In this document: piece after piece, positions 17,287 through 25,554 of the stretch
How the letters are laid out: the number at the start of each line of letters is the position of its first letter
How positions within the stretch are numbered: position 1 is the stretch's first letter
Assembly: GCF_020886695.1 (NCBI RefSeq)
Contig: NZ_AP024485.1
Coordinates: forward strand, 1,807,001 to 1,871,000
DNA length: 64,000 bases
From: Pseudodesulfovibrio sediminis
GTDB lineage: Bacteria; Desulfobacterota; Desulfovibrionia; Desulfovibrionales; Desulfovibrionaceae
Direction: 5' to 3'
Made by a program: the position numbers and the translations under genes
Notes under the pieces: model-generated
Seen by the model: the letters and a program-made list of their open reading frames with translations, nothing else
Told to the model about the DNA's origin: nothing
The model's database searches: none

Positions 17287-17379
17287 CTTGATGCTGCCTT
17301 GCGGCGGGAAGATTGGGTGATTTCGCCTCCGGCGGCCAAAGGACATGTCCTTTGGAATCCTTGTCGGCACCTTCGGTGC
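17287..17379 (+). repeat. REP-like element, left copy
   Basis: Head CTTGATGC-T-GCC-T-TGCGGCGG, then GGGTGATTTCG-C-CTCCGGCGG, then the perfect palindrome CCAAAGGACATGTCCTTTGG (17336-17355), ten bases, and the small hairpin GCACC-TTC-GGTGC (17367-17379). The same order of parts recurs inverted at 17464-17557. Confidence 0.75.
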
Positions 17380-17463
17380 GGAGTTGATAGATTGTGGTTT
17401 CGGCGTATTTGCAATGGGACAACTTGTCGTAGAATATGAACAGGTAAGTATAACGACTCACTT

Positions 17464-17557
17464 TACACCGGAGGTGTACAGATGAGATGCAAGGGTGCGA
17501 ACCCTTGCCCGCCGGAGACGAAATCACCCGACAAATCCGCCGCATGGCGGCATCAAG
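17464..17557 (-). repeat. REP-like element, right copy, inverted
   Basis: Read on the minus strand it has the same head (CTTGATGC-C-GCC-A-TGCGGCGG, then GGGTGATTTCG-T-CTCCGGCGG), then hairpin GCAAGGG-TTCGCA-CCCTTGC, ten bases, then hairpin TACACC-TCC-GGTGTA. The heads match closely while both hairpins differ in sequence yet keep their pairing. Confidence 0.75.
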
Positions 17558-17711
17558 CCCTCTTTCCCAATAGAACGACAGACTGATCGCATGAATCCAT
17601 GGTCACACGTTGCTGAATTCGCGCACATGCTGTATGTGAAAATCAAGACCTCAACCCCGGCGCGTTCCATCGCAAAGGCGGATACGCCCTCAGCACAAAG
17701 AGAAGCCTGTC

Positions 17712-18890
17712 ATGATACACTATTGGCCACTCAAGAGACTGGATACGAAGACCCGAAAGCGGACTGTTGCCGGGCTGGAGAGAATCCGAAAACTGGTGGC
17801 GGACGTCATGCCTCCGCGCACCCTCCGGTCCACGCTGGTTCTGGGCACCTGGAACATACGGAATTTCGACGACAATCGGTTCGGCGATGGCCCGCGTATG
17901 GAGGAGTCGCTGTATTACATTGCCGAAGTCATCTCCGCATTCGACATCATCGCAATCCAGGAGATCTGTCGGGACATGACACCGTTAAAAAAGGTCATGC
18001 GCCTCCTCGGAACCAGCTATGATTATATCGTGACCGACGTGACCGAAGGGCGGAGCGGCAACATCGAACGGCTCGGCTTCATCTACAATACGGACAAGGT
18101 CCGGTTCAGAAACGTTGCTGGTGAAATCGTCCTGCCGTGGAAGGATCAAATCAGTGACGTAACAAAGAAACGCCAATTTGCCCGAACCCCGTTTTCCTGT
18201 GCCTTTCAGTCGGGCTGGTTCCGCTTCATCTTCTCCACGGTGCACATATATTACGGCAAGCAATCCAAAAATTCGGAAGAATACAAACGGCGAGTCAGTG
18301 AAATAAACTCTGTGGCCCGCTTCCTCGCCAACCGGGCAAAAAGCGAAAAGGACAACCACATCCTCGTGGGCGACTTCAATATTGATAAAAAAAGTGATCC
18401 CTCAGGAAATGCTCTGGCAAAACAGGGATTTGAAACCACACAAAACATCATCGGCAGCAACTCGAAAAAGAACAAATTCTACGATCAGATTTCGTGGATT
18501 CCCAGAGACAATGCCGTACAACGGATTGATTCTGACCGCAGTGAAGGGACACTGGATGTTTTCAGCGCTGTTTTGCAGGAAACACAAAAGGATTTCAAAT
18601 CGTATTCCCCGTTTGTGATCGCTTCTCTTGAAAAGAAACTGACCAAGGCACGAGCAGAATTGACCGCAGCAAAAAAGAAGAACAAACCCACCAAAAAGAA
18701 ACAGCAAGCGGTGGATAAATGGAAAACAATGCTGGCCGACCCCGATCAGCAATTCGAGTACTATGTCGATAAATGGCGCACCTTCCAGATGAGCGACCAC
18801 CTGCCGCTGTGGGTGGAGCTAGATGTCGACTTCAGCGCCGAATACCTGACCTCGCTCAAGGACGGGACCTTCACACCGCTCTCGGAATAA
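17712..18890 (+). CDS. Endonuclease/exonuclease/phosphatase (EEP) family protein
   Basis: 392 residues. EEP-fold motifs in order: TWNIRNF, IIAIQEI (metal-binding Glu), STVHIYYG, LVGDFNI (catalytic Asp/Asn), YDQISW and SDHLPLW (catalytic His). No signal peptide, so a cytosolic DNase or phosphodiesterase is most likely; the substrate cannot be assigned. A Lys-rich helical insert (about 305-345, AKKKNKPTKKKQQ) interrupts the last third. The coding region is more AT-rich than its neighbours and follows REP-like elements, which hints at acquisition by transfer. The start at 17712 has only a weak ribosome-binding site. Confidence 0.8.
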   Translation: MIHYWPLKRLDTKTRKRTVAGLERIRKLVADVMPPRTLRSTLVLGTWNIRNFDDNRFGDGPRMEESLYYIAEVISAFDIIAIQEICRDMTPLKKVMRLLGTSYDYIVTDVTEGRSGNIERLGFIYNTDKVRFRNVAGEIVLPWKDQISDVTKKRQFARTPFSCAFQSGWFRFIFSTVHIYYGKQSKNSEEYKRRVSEINSVARFLANRAKSEKDNHILVGDFNIDKKSDPSGNALAKQGFETTQNIIGSNSKKNKFYDQISWIPRDNAVQRIDSDRSEGTLDVFSAVLQETQKDFKSYSPFVIASLEKKLTKARAELTAAKKKNKPTKKKQQAVDKWKTMLADPDQQFEYYVDKWRTFQMSDHLPLWVELDVDFSAEYLTSLKDGTFTPLSE

Positions 18891-18945
18891 CACTAGCTCA
18901 ACAAGAATCAGGACAGCGGCCCACGCTCCTCATCCGTAAAAGGAA

Positions 18946-18977
18946 AAGGCCCATCCCCTGAAAGGGGGGTGGGCCTT
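18946..18977 (-). terminator. Terminator of roo
   Basis: Minus strand AAGGCCCACCCCCC..GGGGATGGGCCTT hairpin followed by TTTCCTTTT, 35 bases past the roo stop codon. Confidence 0.85.
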
Positions 18978-19012
18978 ATGTATTCACTTACACCAGAGCG
19001 GTGCGGAAGGAG

Positions 19013-20215
19013 CTATTCAGCGAGTTTCGCCTTGATGGCAGCGGCAATGGCCTTGCCTTGGTCAAAGCACTGGCTCAGCGTGTCGTGGTCAGGCACATGC
19101 TTGACTTTGACCGGCTCGACCAGCTCCATGTTCATGTCTTCAATCCACTGGGTGAGTACCTTTACGCACTCACCGGACCAGCCAAAGGAACCGATGGCGG
19201 ACCCGATCTTGTTCTGGGGACGCAGACCCTTCATGTAGGTCAGCATATCCGCCATGAGCGGCAGGATACCGTTATTGTGCGTCGGAGAACCGAGGATGAC
19301 GGCAGCGGAGTCAAAGACTTCGAGCATGACATCGGAGTGGTGGTTGTTCTTCATGCACATGAGGCGAACGGATACACCCTCTTCAGCCAGACCGGAAGCA
19401 ACGGCCTTGGCCATCTTCTCGGTGGAATGCCACATGGTGTCATACACGATGACAGCTTTGTTCTTGGGCTTCTGCTCGGCGTATTCCTGATATTTCTTGA
19501 AGGCCCAGGCACAATCCTCGCCACGGAACATGAGGCCGTGGTCCGGGCAGACCGTGTCGATATCCAGATTCATTTCTTCCAGCGCTTTCAAGGTCTTGAT
19601 AACAACCGGGGAGTAAGGCAGCACGATGTTGGCGTAGTAGTTGCGCATAAGCTCTTCGAGCTTGGAGCGATCCACTTCGTCAGCAAAACGCTCGGAGGTG
19701 GCCCAGTTCTGACCAAAGGCGTCGTTGGTGAAAGCGATCTTGTCTTCCGGGCAGTAGGTCAGCATGGCGTCCGGCCAGTGCAGCATACGGGTCTCGACAA
19801 AGGTGAGGTTGCGCTTGCCGATGTTGATGTTGGTACCGGTGGGCACGACCTCGACAGGCCAATCCTTGTAATGGAAATGCGCCATCATGGCTTTCTGCCC
19901 CATGGGGGAAGTGTAAATCTTCTCGGGCTGGTATTTCTCTACGGCCAGAGCCAGGCAGCCGGCATGGTCAGGTTCCAGGTGGTTGATGACAAAGTAGTCG
20001 ATCTTGCGATCACCCAGCACATTGGCGATGTTGCACTTGAGGGTGCCCCAGAACTCTTCGGCCACGGTGTCGATAAGCGTTACCTTCTCGTCAACGATGA
20101 GGTAGTTGTTGTAGGTGGTGCCCATGTGGGACTTGGAATATCCATGGAAGTTGCGGCGGTTCCAGTCCACCGAACCAATCCAGTATATATCGTCTTTAAT
20201 AGCCAGTGGTTTCAT
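19013..20215 (-). CDS. roo: Rubredoxin:oxygen oxidoreductase (flavodiiron protein)
   Basis: 400 residues from the ATG at 20215 (GGAGAG upstream; a GTG four codons earlier is less likely). The N-terminal metallo-beta-lactamase-like domain has the diiron ligands His79, Glu81, Asp83, His146, Asp165 and His226, at the same numbers as in D. gigas ROO. The C-terminal flavodoxin domain starts near 253 (VIVYDTMWHSTEKM). The enzyme reduces oxygen to water in the cytosol, taking electrons from rubredoxin, whose gene lies just upstream. Some family members also reduce NO. Confidence 0.96.
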   Translation of the reverse strand: MKPLAIKDDIYWIGSVDWNRRNFHGYSKSHMGTTYNNYLIVDEKVTLIDTVAEEFWGTLKCNIANVLGDRKIDYFVINHLEPDHAGCLALAVEKYQPEKIYTSPMGQKAMMAHFHYKDWPVEVVPTGTNINIGKRNLTFVETRMLHWPDAMLTYCPEDKIAFTNDAFGQNWATSERFADEVDRSKLEELMRNYYANIVLPYSPVVIKTLKALEEMNLDIDTVCPDHGLMFRGEDCAWAFKKYQEYAEQKPKNKAVIVYDTMWHSTEKMAKAVASGLAEEGVSVRLMCMKNNHHSDVMLEVFDSAAVILGSPTHNNGILPLMADMLTYMKGLRPQNKIGSAIGSFGWSGECVKVLTQWIEDMNMELVEPVKVKHVPDHDTLSQCFDQGKAIAAAIKAKLAE

Positions 20216-20249
20216 ATCTCTCTCCACATTGAAAGGTCAGTCTGTTGAC

Positions 20250-20282
20250 AAAAAAGAAGCGCGAACTCAATGTGCGCGCTTC
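20250..20282 (-). terminator. Terminator/attenuator between rubredoxin and roo
   Basis: Minus strand GAAGCGCG paired with CGCGCTTC over an 11-base loop, then TTTTTTG. It lies between the rubredoxin stop and roo, with only about 35 bases left before the roo start, so roo must depend on read-through or on a promoter inside the rubredoxin gene. Confidence 0.8.
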
Positions 20283-20310
20283 CAACCCACGCGGTGGGTC
20301 ACATAAAAGT

Positions 20311-20760
20311 CTAATCTTCCGGGACGAATGCGTCTTTGGTCGCACCGCAGATCGGGCAGGCCCAATCGTCAGGAAGATCTTCGAAGCTGGTCCCGGCAGG
20401 GATGTTGGATTCGGAATCACCCTGTTCAGGGTCGTAAACATAGCCGCAGATTTCGCACACATATTTTTGCATGGACTCTCTCTCCTTTTGGTCGGATATT
20501 TTTGCAGCACTCGCCGCTGCTGTCAACTTTACAGGGTCTGTCTCAACCGACAATTCACAGTCTGCCTTGGTTGATCCAGGGCCCATAAGCGGACGGAAAC
20601 AATTCTTGGTACCCCCACAAATCGGGCACCGCCAATCGTCTGAAAGATCTTCAAACTTCGTTCCTTTGGGAATCTTGCCCTTACGGTCTCCCTTATCGGG
20701 ATTGTAAATAAATCCGCAGTTTACCGTCTGGCACTGATACATTTCTTCAGGTAATGCCAT
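20311..20760 (-). CDS. Double rubredoxin, with internal start for a single rubredoxin
   Basis: 149 residues holding two rubredoxin domains in one frame. Domain 1 has Cys10-X4-Cys15 and Cys45-X2-Cys48; the four-residue spacing resembles the unusual rubredoxin-2 described from D. desulfuricans. Domain 2 (97-149) has the usual Cys102-X2-Cys105 and Cys135-X2-Cys138. A roughly 35-residue Ala/Ser/Lys linker joins them. Met97 is preceded by AAGGAGAGAGA, so a 53-residue single rubredoxin (20311-20472) is probably also made. Both would carry electrons to ROO and possibly to desulfoferrodoxin and rubrerythrin. The upstream ATG at 20760 has GGGAGGAAGC before it. Confidence 0.9.
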   Translation of the reverse strand: MALPEEMYQCQTVNCGFIYNPDKGDRKGKIPKGTKFEDLSDDWRCPICGGTKNCFRPLMGPGSTKADCELSVETDPVKLTAAASAAKISDQKERESMQKYVCEICGYVYDPEQGDSESNIPAGTSFEDLPDDWACPICGATKDAFVPED

Positions 20761-20828
20761 TGCTTCCTCCCAAAGGATATTGATGAAATATCGTTCTCTC
20801 CTGCCCCAAAAATCCAGGGACGGAGACG

Positions 20829-20850
20829 GGGTGGGCCAAGCAGCCCACCC
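20829..20850. other. Hairpin between desulfoferrodoxin and rubredoxin genes
   Basis: GGGTGGGC-CAAGCA-GCCCACCC. T-rich sequence follows only on the plus strand (ACTCTTTT), against the direction of the genes, so it is not a clear terminator for them. Confidence 0.5.
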
Positions 20851-20979
20851 ACTCTTTTAGCGTATCAATAAGCAAGAGCTGTGCAGTTTTTTCGCGGCTC
20901 ATTGTGCGAACTGAACCATTAACGGCCTCATGAAACGTCACGTCAAGCCGGGAAACCGGATCGCTCTGCTGAACGAAAC

Positions 20980-21366
20980 TTATTTTGCAGCCCAGAGGCC
21001 GTGGAGATTACAGTATGCACGGCAGGTGATATCACCGGTCAAGCCACATGCGCAGAACTCGGCTTCAGGGGCGTCGCCGGGTTTCAGAGCCTTGTAGAAA
21101 CCTGTGTCGCCGACCATGACTTCGATCCACTCGATGTAGTGTTTCTCTTCCATGGGATGAGCCACTTCACCGACCTTGACGGTAATCTTGTCGCCATCCT
21201 TGGTCAGCACGGGAACGTGCTTCTCAACGGCTGCATCAACGGTGTTTTCGACCATCAGGACCATGTCTTCGCCACAACAGACCAGATCGCCTCCGCCTTC
21301 ATGGATAGCCATGACAATATTACCACACGCATTACACTTGTACACTTCGCCCAATTTGATTGCCAT
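20980..21366 (-). CDS. Desulfoferrodoxin (2Fe superoxide reductase)
   Basis: 128 residues. Centre I (desulforedoxin-like, structural) uses Cys11, Cys14, Cys30 and Cys31. Centre II, the superoxide-reducing site, uses His50, His70, His76, Cys119 and His122, in [19 protein letters not shown] and [11 protein letters not shown]. It reduces superoxide to peroxide in the cytosol with rubredoxin as donor. It follows rubrerythrin by 24 bases, so peroxide produced here can be removed by that enzyme. Confidence 0.96.
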   Translation of the reverse strand: MAIKLGEVYKCNACGNIVMAIHEGGGDLVCCGEDMVLMVENTVDAAVEKHVPVLTKDGDKITVKVGEVAHPMEEKHYIEWIEVMVGDTGFYKALKPGDAPEAEFCACGLTGDITCRAYCNLHGLWAAK

Positions 21367-21389
21367 TTCAGGATCTCCTTTTATTGATT

Positions 21390-21962
21390 TTACCAGTTGG
21401 TGTCTTTCATTTCGAAATGAGCCTGGGGGTGATCACAGGCCGGGCACTTATCCGGTGCGGTCGCTCCTGTATGATTATACCCGCAGTTCTGACAGCGCCA
21501 GACTATTTCGGAATCCTTCTTGAAAACTTTACCGTCTTCGATGTTGGCGATAAACGCCTTGTACCGCTCTTCATGGTAGGCTTCAGCAATGGCGATGTTC
21601 TCCATGGCAGCAGCGATGACCGGGAACCCTTCCTCGCGAGCAACTTTGGCAAACGAGGGGTACATGTCTTCATGCTCTTCCTTCTCGCCCGCAGCTGCGG
21701 CGTACAGATTTTCGAGCGTCGTGCCAATTTTGCCAGCAGGGTACGAAGCCGTTATTTCAGCATCGCCACCTTCAAGAAATTTGAACAAACGCTTGGCGTG
21801 TTCTTTTTCGTGGTTGGCCGTCTCCTCAAAAATCTTGGAAATCTGAACATACCCTTCTTTCTTCGCGACACTGGCGAAGTAGGCATACCGGTTACGAGCC
21901 TGGGATTCACCGGCAAAAGCGGTCAGGATATTCTTTTCAGTCTGCGTTCCTTTCAGGGACAT
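21390..21962 (-). CDS. rbr: Rubrerythrin
   Basis: 190 residues from the ATG at 21962, preceded by AAGGAGG. A ferritin-like four-helix domain carries the diiron ligands in [33 protein letters not shown] and [10 protein letters not shown]; the C-terminal rubredoxin domain has CQNCGY and CPACDHP. It reduces hydrogen peroxide to water in the cytosol. It is the first gene of a unit with desulfoferrodoxin and has its own promoter with a candidate PerR-type operator. Confidence 0.95.
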   Translation of the reverse strand: MSLKGTQTEKNILTAFAGESQARNRYAYFASVAKKEGYVQISKIFEETANHEKEHAKRLFKFLEGGDAEITASYPAGKIGTTLENLYAAAAGEKEEHEDMYPSFAKVAREEGFPVIAAAMENIAIAEAYHEERYKAFIANIEDGKVFKKDSEIVWRCQNCGYNHTGATAPDKCPACDHPQAHFEMKDTNW

Positions 21963-22120
21963 TACGTAAATCCTCCTTGTTCTAGCTGAATAAACAGTCC
22001 TCAGGATTGTTATTCTATACACTAAACAGATATGGTTGTCGTTTTTTCGTGTGGCGATATTGTAAAATTATAATCAAAAAAATTAATTCACAAGGTCAGC
22101 CACTTATGCTCAATCTGAGA

Positions 22121-22153
22121 ACTATTACTAATTAGCTGAGCTTGAACTGTCAA
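22121..22153 (-). promoter_or_regulatory. rbr promoter with candidate PerR/Fur-type operator
   Basis: Minus strand TTGACA (22153-22148), 17-bp spacer, TAGTAA (22130-22125). The plus-strand sequence ACTATTACTAATTAG (22121-22135), with core ATTA-C-TAAT, covers the -10. A similar TTA-n-TAA core adjoins the promoter of the regulator gene itself. The outer arms match poorly, so the operator is tentative. Confidence 0.4.
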
Positions 22154-22182
22154 GGACAAATGGCGAATTTTTCTCATTTTAC

Positions 22183-22219
22183 ACAAAAAAAACCGATCCT
22201 ATTATATATAGGACCGGTC
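22183..22219 (-). terminator. Terminator of the PerR/Fur gene
   Basis: Minus strand ACCGGTCCTAT-ATATA-ATAGGATCGGT (one G-U pair) followed by eight T. It separates the regulator gene from rbr. Confidence 0.93.
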
Positions 22220-22256
22220 TTGTTTGCTGCAATAAGCAGTTGTTCGATTTCTCGGA

Positions 22257-22655
22257 TTACTGCTGCTTGGCCTGGCACTGCGGACAGATGCCTACAAACT
22301 CCACGTTTGTATTCAAAACCTTGTATCCATGCGTAGCAGACTGCGGAATTTCGGGAACCGAAATGTCGCACTCCACATCGACCACAGCCGTACACACGGC
22401 GCAGCGAATATGGGGATGCGGCTCAGGAAAACCATCGAACCGCTTCTGCTCACCAGGACCGCCCAGCTTGAGAACCAACCCCTTTGACGAAAGGAATTCA
22501 AGATTGCGGTACACAGTACCGAGACTGATACGGGGAATTATCTTCCGGACCATATCATACACTTCGTCAGCCGTAGGATGACTCTTAACTTTCTGTAATT
22601 CTTCAAGAATGACTTTTCTCTGTTTGGAAAGTCGAAAGCCCATTTCATGTGTCAT
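22257..22655 (-). CDS. perR: Fur-family regulator, PerR-like
   Basis: 132 residues. The winged-helix DNA-binding part shows HPTADEVYDMVRK and ISLGTVYRNLEFL; the metal/dimer domain shows HPHIRCAVC and a C-terminal CPQC, giving the structural CxxC zinc site. Family members repress iron-uptake or peroxide-defence genes. PerR is preferred to Fur because the gene lies directly upstream of rubrerythrin, desulfoferrodoxin and rubredoxin genes; the sequence alone does not decide it. GGAGG precedes the ATG. Confidence 0.85.
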   Translation of the reverse strand: MTHEMGFRLSKQRKVILEELQKVKSHPTADEVYDMVRKIIPRISLGTVYRNLEFLSSKGLVLKLGGPGEQKRFDGFPEPHPHIRCAVCTAVVDVECDISVPEIPQSATHGYKVLNTNVEFVGICPQCQAKQQ

Positions 22656-22671
22656 GGGATATCCTCCACAA

Positions 22672-22714
22672 ATATTTAATAACTATTCCTACCTGCTCAT
22701 GGCAAATGTGTCAA
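22672..22714 (-). promoter_or_regulatory. Promoter of the PerR/Fur gene with 7-1-7 palindrome
   Basis: Minus strand TTGACA (22714-22709), 17-bp spacer, TAGGAA (22691-22686), followed by ATAGTTA-T-TAAATAT (22686-22672), a 7-1-7 near-palindrome with one mismatched pair, the geometry of PerR boxes. Suggests autoregulation. Confidence 0.45.
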
Positions 22715-22836
22715 ACCCAATTATTTACGGGTTGTTGCGGCTTGCCATGCCCTACTCACGGCATACTAACGGTGTTAAATATTTTATCATTCAACATATC
22801 TATACAATTCACTTGTGCCATCTGCCGCATAGACGC

Positions 22837-22871
22837 AAAAAAAGATCCGACTGTATGTCGGATCTTTTTTT
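22837..22871. terminator. Bidirectional terminator after chemoreceptor gene
   Basis: AAAAAAAGATCCGAC-TGTAT-GTCGGATCTTTTTTT. Symmetrical, so it works in both directions; it ends the chemoreceptor transcript on the minus strand. Confidence 0.92.
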
Positions 22872-22882
22872 GCGTCATGAAT

Positions 22883-24907
22883 TTAATTTCTGAACTTGGA
22901 AACAAGCCCAGCCAGGTTGGATGCCATTTCAGAAACTTCCTGAATCCCTCTATTGGATTCTCGGATACCGGAAAGGACATCCTGAGACAGCGTGTTGATC
23001 TGCGTCACCCGGTTGTTGATCTCATCGGAGGTGGCGGATTGTTCCTCTGCGGCAGCAGCGATTCCATTGACCATGTCCGAGATGGAATTGGAATGATCCA
23101 CGACTTCTTCCAACACGCCTCCAGCTTCCTGAGCCATGCCTGAGGTGTTCAGGACGCGCTCCTTGGCTGTGTCCATTTCCTGGACAACATCCGAAGTGGA
23201 CTGCTGAATGAGCGAGATGGCACCTTCGACTTCCTTGGTGGCATCCATGGTTTTTTCCGCCAGTTTGCGCACTTCGTCGGCAACAACCGCAAACCCTCGC
23301 CCAGCCTCTCCGGCACGCGCCGCTTCAATGGCCGCGTTGAGCGCAAGCAGGTTGGTCTGGTCTGCAATATCATTGATAACAGCCATGACCTTGCCGATAT
23401 TCTCTGCCCGGCTGGACAGAGACGCCAGGGCTTCGGCCAGATTCTCGGTAATCGCGGCCACCGAGTTGATTTCGCCAACCGTCTTGCCGACAACCTTGCC
23501 CCCTTCCGCTGCGACAGCATTGGCTCTCGCAGCCGCCTGCGCGGTTTCAGAAGCATTTTTGGCGACTTCGAGCACGGTAGCGTTCATCTCTTCCATGGCC
23601 GTGGCCACCTGGCTTGTCTGATCAGCAGTCGTGTCCACGCCTCGGGCAAGCTGTTCCATATGCTTGGTCAAGGCATCCGAAGCCACGTTGAGGCTGTTGG
23701 CAACCTCAGTGACCTCATTGGCCACTTCCAGCAGATTCTGCTGCTGCTGTTCAATATTCTTCTTGTCCTCTTCCTCACGGGTCAGGTCGATCAGGACGCA
23801 GATGACTCCCACGGTTTCACCGTCAGCATCCTTGAGAGGAGAGGCCTCATACATGAGTGGATAGGTCGTGCCGTCGGCCCGATGGTAGTTGAAGTGTCCC
23901 GAGGTCGCTTCTCCCGAGGCAAGCACGTCCCCGGCATTGCAGCTCCCCTCTTCTTCATCTCCATCGTCACAGGTGAATATCTCCTGTACGAGCCTGCCCG
24001 AGACTTCGTCTTCGGACAAACCGAGAATGGTCTGCAAAGGCGGATTGATAAACTGGAACTGCAAGGTATCGTCCGTAACGAACAACGGCACCACGATACC
24101 GGAAAGGACACTCTGATTGTATTGGAGCTGATCCTTGATCTGATCCACCATATCGGTAAGATATCCGGCAAGGCTGGCCATTTCATCCTGGCCCTTGACC
24201 GAGAAATTCGCGTCAAGATCACCCTTGGAGACCTCTTCTGCCGTAGCAGCGATGGAGGTGATAGGTTTGACCACAGACAAGCGCATGAAGACAATCAACG
24301 CTGCCAGCAGCGCTACCACGCCCAATACGGAAATACCTGCCGACCGCAACTGATTGTCCTCAAGGGCGGCAAACTGCGGACCAACATCAACCGCCACGAC
24401 CATCGCCCCCAGTATTTCATGCGATCTGCCATGACAGTGATAACAAAACGGATTGTTTTTGATAGTCTTGACCTCGGCAAAATGCCGCTGGCCATCAATC
24501 TCCATCAAGTCACCTTCCGCAATATTCTCGACGAGACTCTTCCTGACCAGATCGGGCAGCCCTTCTTCGTTGCGCACATCGAAGATCATTCTGCGTACCG
24601 CGGACGAATCAGTGGAGTACGTTATCTCACCTTTGTAATCGATCAGATACACCTTGGTATCCGGGTACCGTTCCGCCATTTGCAGGAACTTGATATCCGT
24701 GCCTTCATTATCCCCCACACTCATGGGGTCTTCTATGGCGATGTACAGCATGTCGGCAACACGGGCGGCCGCACTCTCCACCTCGGACATCGTGTGCTCG
24801 TAGGTTGAAAAGGACGTATAGAGGAACAACCCTGCAAACGCGATGACGGTCAGCAGGGACGACAGCAAGGCAACTTTGACACCGAGAGATTTTCTGATGA
24901 AATTCAT
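22883..24907 (-). CDS. Methyl-accepting chemotaxis protein with periplasmic c-heme motif (DcrA-like)
   Basis: 674 residues from the ATG at 24907. Order: membrane segment (about 11-32), periplasmic domain (33-188) with a heme c attachment motif CYHCH at 155-159, second membrane segment (about 190-212), HAMP, PAS (about 262-378), and a chemoreceptor signalling domain with the usual hairpin region (VINDIADQTNLLALNAAIEA). D. vulgaris DcrA is a chemoreceptor with a periplasmic heme c that senses oxygen or redox potential; the layout here matches. The gene for a tetraheme cytochrome ends 7 bases before it. The extra cysteines at about 313 and 323 in the PAS domain are unexplained. Confidence 0.92.
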   Translation of the reverse strand: MNFIRKSLGVKVALLSSLLTVIAFAGLFLYTSFSTYEHTMSEVESAAARVADMLYIAIEDPMSVGDNEGTDIKFLQMAERYPDTKVYLIDYKGEITYSTDSSAVRRMIFDVRNEEGLPDLVRKSLVENIAEGDLMEIDGQRHFAEVKTIKNNPFCYHCHGRSHEILGAMVVAVDVGPQFAALEDNQLRSAGISVLGVVALLAALIVFMRLSVVKPITSIAATAEEVSKGDLDANFSVKGQDEMASLAGYLTDMVDQIKDQLQYNQSVLSGIVVPLFVTDDTLQFQFINPPLQTILGLSEDEVSGRLVQEIFTCDDGDEEEGSCNAGDVLASGEATSGHFNYHRADGTTYPLMYEASPLKDADGETVGVICVLIDLTREEEDKKNIEQQQQNLLEVANEVTEVANSLNVASDALTKHMEQLARGVDTTADQTSQVATAMEEMNATVLEVAKNASETAQAAARANAVAAEGGKVVGKTVGEINSVAAITENLAEALASLSSRAENIGKVMAVINDIADQTNLLALNAAIEAARAGEAGRGFAVVADEVRKLAEKTMDATKEVEGAISLIQQSTSDVVQEMDTAKERVLNTSGMAQEAGGVLEEVVDHSNSISDMVNGIAAAAEEQSATSDEINNRVTQINTLSQDVLSGIRESNRGIQEVSEMASNLAGLVSKFRN

Positions 24908-24914
24908 AGGCCCC

Positions 24915-25400
24915 CTAATGTGCCCCGCCGTAAAGCAGCGGCTTAAAGTCAAAGGCTTCCACCCTGTCCGGGTTGTGGCAACCAGTACAGTCTTCCAGAT
25001 CGAGGTCTCCCTTGATCAGGTCCGTGTCCCCTTCTGATTCCACATGGTCATACCCCGGTCCGTGGCAGACTTCACAGCCTGCTTCGCCCATTTCAGGAGT
25101 CTTGGCAAAACTGACAAACCCGCCAGGCTGACCAAAACCGGTCATATGGCAGGCGTAACACTCGGCCAGTTCCTCTGTGGTGAGATCTGACGCCATGATT
25201 TTCACGGATTCGCCAGAATGCGCTTTCTTGGAAAATTTTTTGAAGTTTTGGAATTCCTGCTCATGGCATTCAGCGCACGCAGCAGAGCCGACGAATCGAC
25301 CGGACGTTGTTCGTCCGGTTTTCGTCAGTCCGAAAGCCAGGATGGCCATAGCACTAAAAAGTATGAGACACCCTTTCAACCAAACCGCGTTCCTCGACAT
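24915..25400 (-). CDS. Tetraheme cytochrome c, membrane-anchored or exported
   Basis: 161 residues from the ATG at 25400. An N-terminal hydrophobic segment serves as signal or anchor. Four CxxCH heme sites: CAECH (42), CYACH (81), CEVCH (109) and CTGCH (138), with the cytochrome c554/c3-like spacing of multiheme proteins and additional His residues (KKAHSGES, YDHVES) as possible distal ligands. It is a periplasmic electron carrier. The gene lies directly upstream of the heme chemoreceptor in one operon, so it may pass electrons to, or report redox state to, that receptor; this is inference. Confidence 0.9.
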   Translation of the reverse strand: MSRNAVWLKGCLILFSAMAILAFGLTKTGRTTSGRFVGSAACAECHEQEFQNFKKFSKKAHSGESVKIMASDLTTEELAECYACHMTGFGQPGGFVSFAKTPEMGEAGCEVCHGPGYDHVESEGDTDLIKGDLDLEDCTGCHNPDRVEAFDFKPLLYGGAH

Positions 25401-25554
25401 GAACAACCCCCATCACGGTATCGACAGACGGCAGAGAAATGAGTCACATGGCCGACACACTCGACCATTGATGTAAGTACAAGAAAAATTACATAAATGT
25501 TTTTTTCTATCAGGTAAAGTAGTTGGAGATTTTTTTATGACTTGGTAAGCATAT

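Larger units (their letters stand above)
17253..17711. other. Intergenic region occupied by an inverted pair of REP-like elements
   Basis: About 460 bases between a terminator and the nuclease gene. Nearly all of 17287-17557 is two structured elements in opposite orientation. I see no gene; a plus-strand frame from 17495 merely runs through the right element into the nuclease gene in another frame. Confidence 0.6.

Noticed and set aside
20747-20941. 64-residue minus-strand frame before the double rubredoxin
   Set aside because: GTG start without a ribosome-binding site, overlaps the rubredoxin start, and matches no family. A leader peptide is possible but unsupported.
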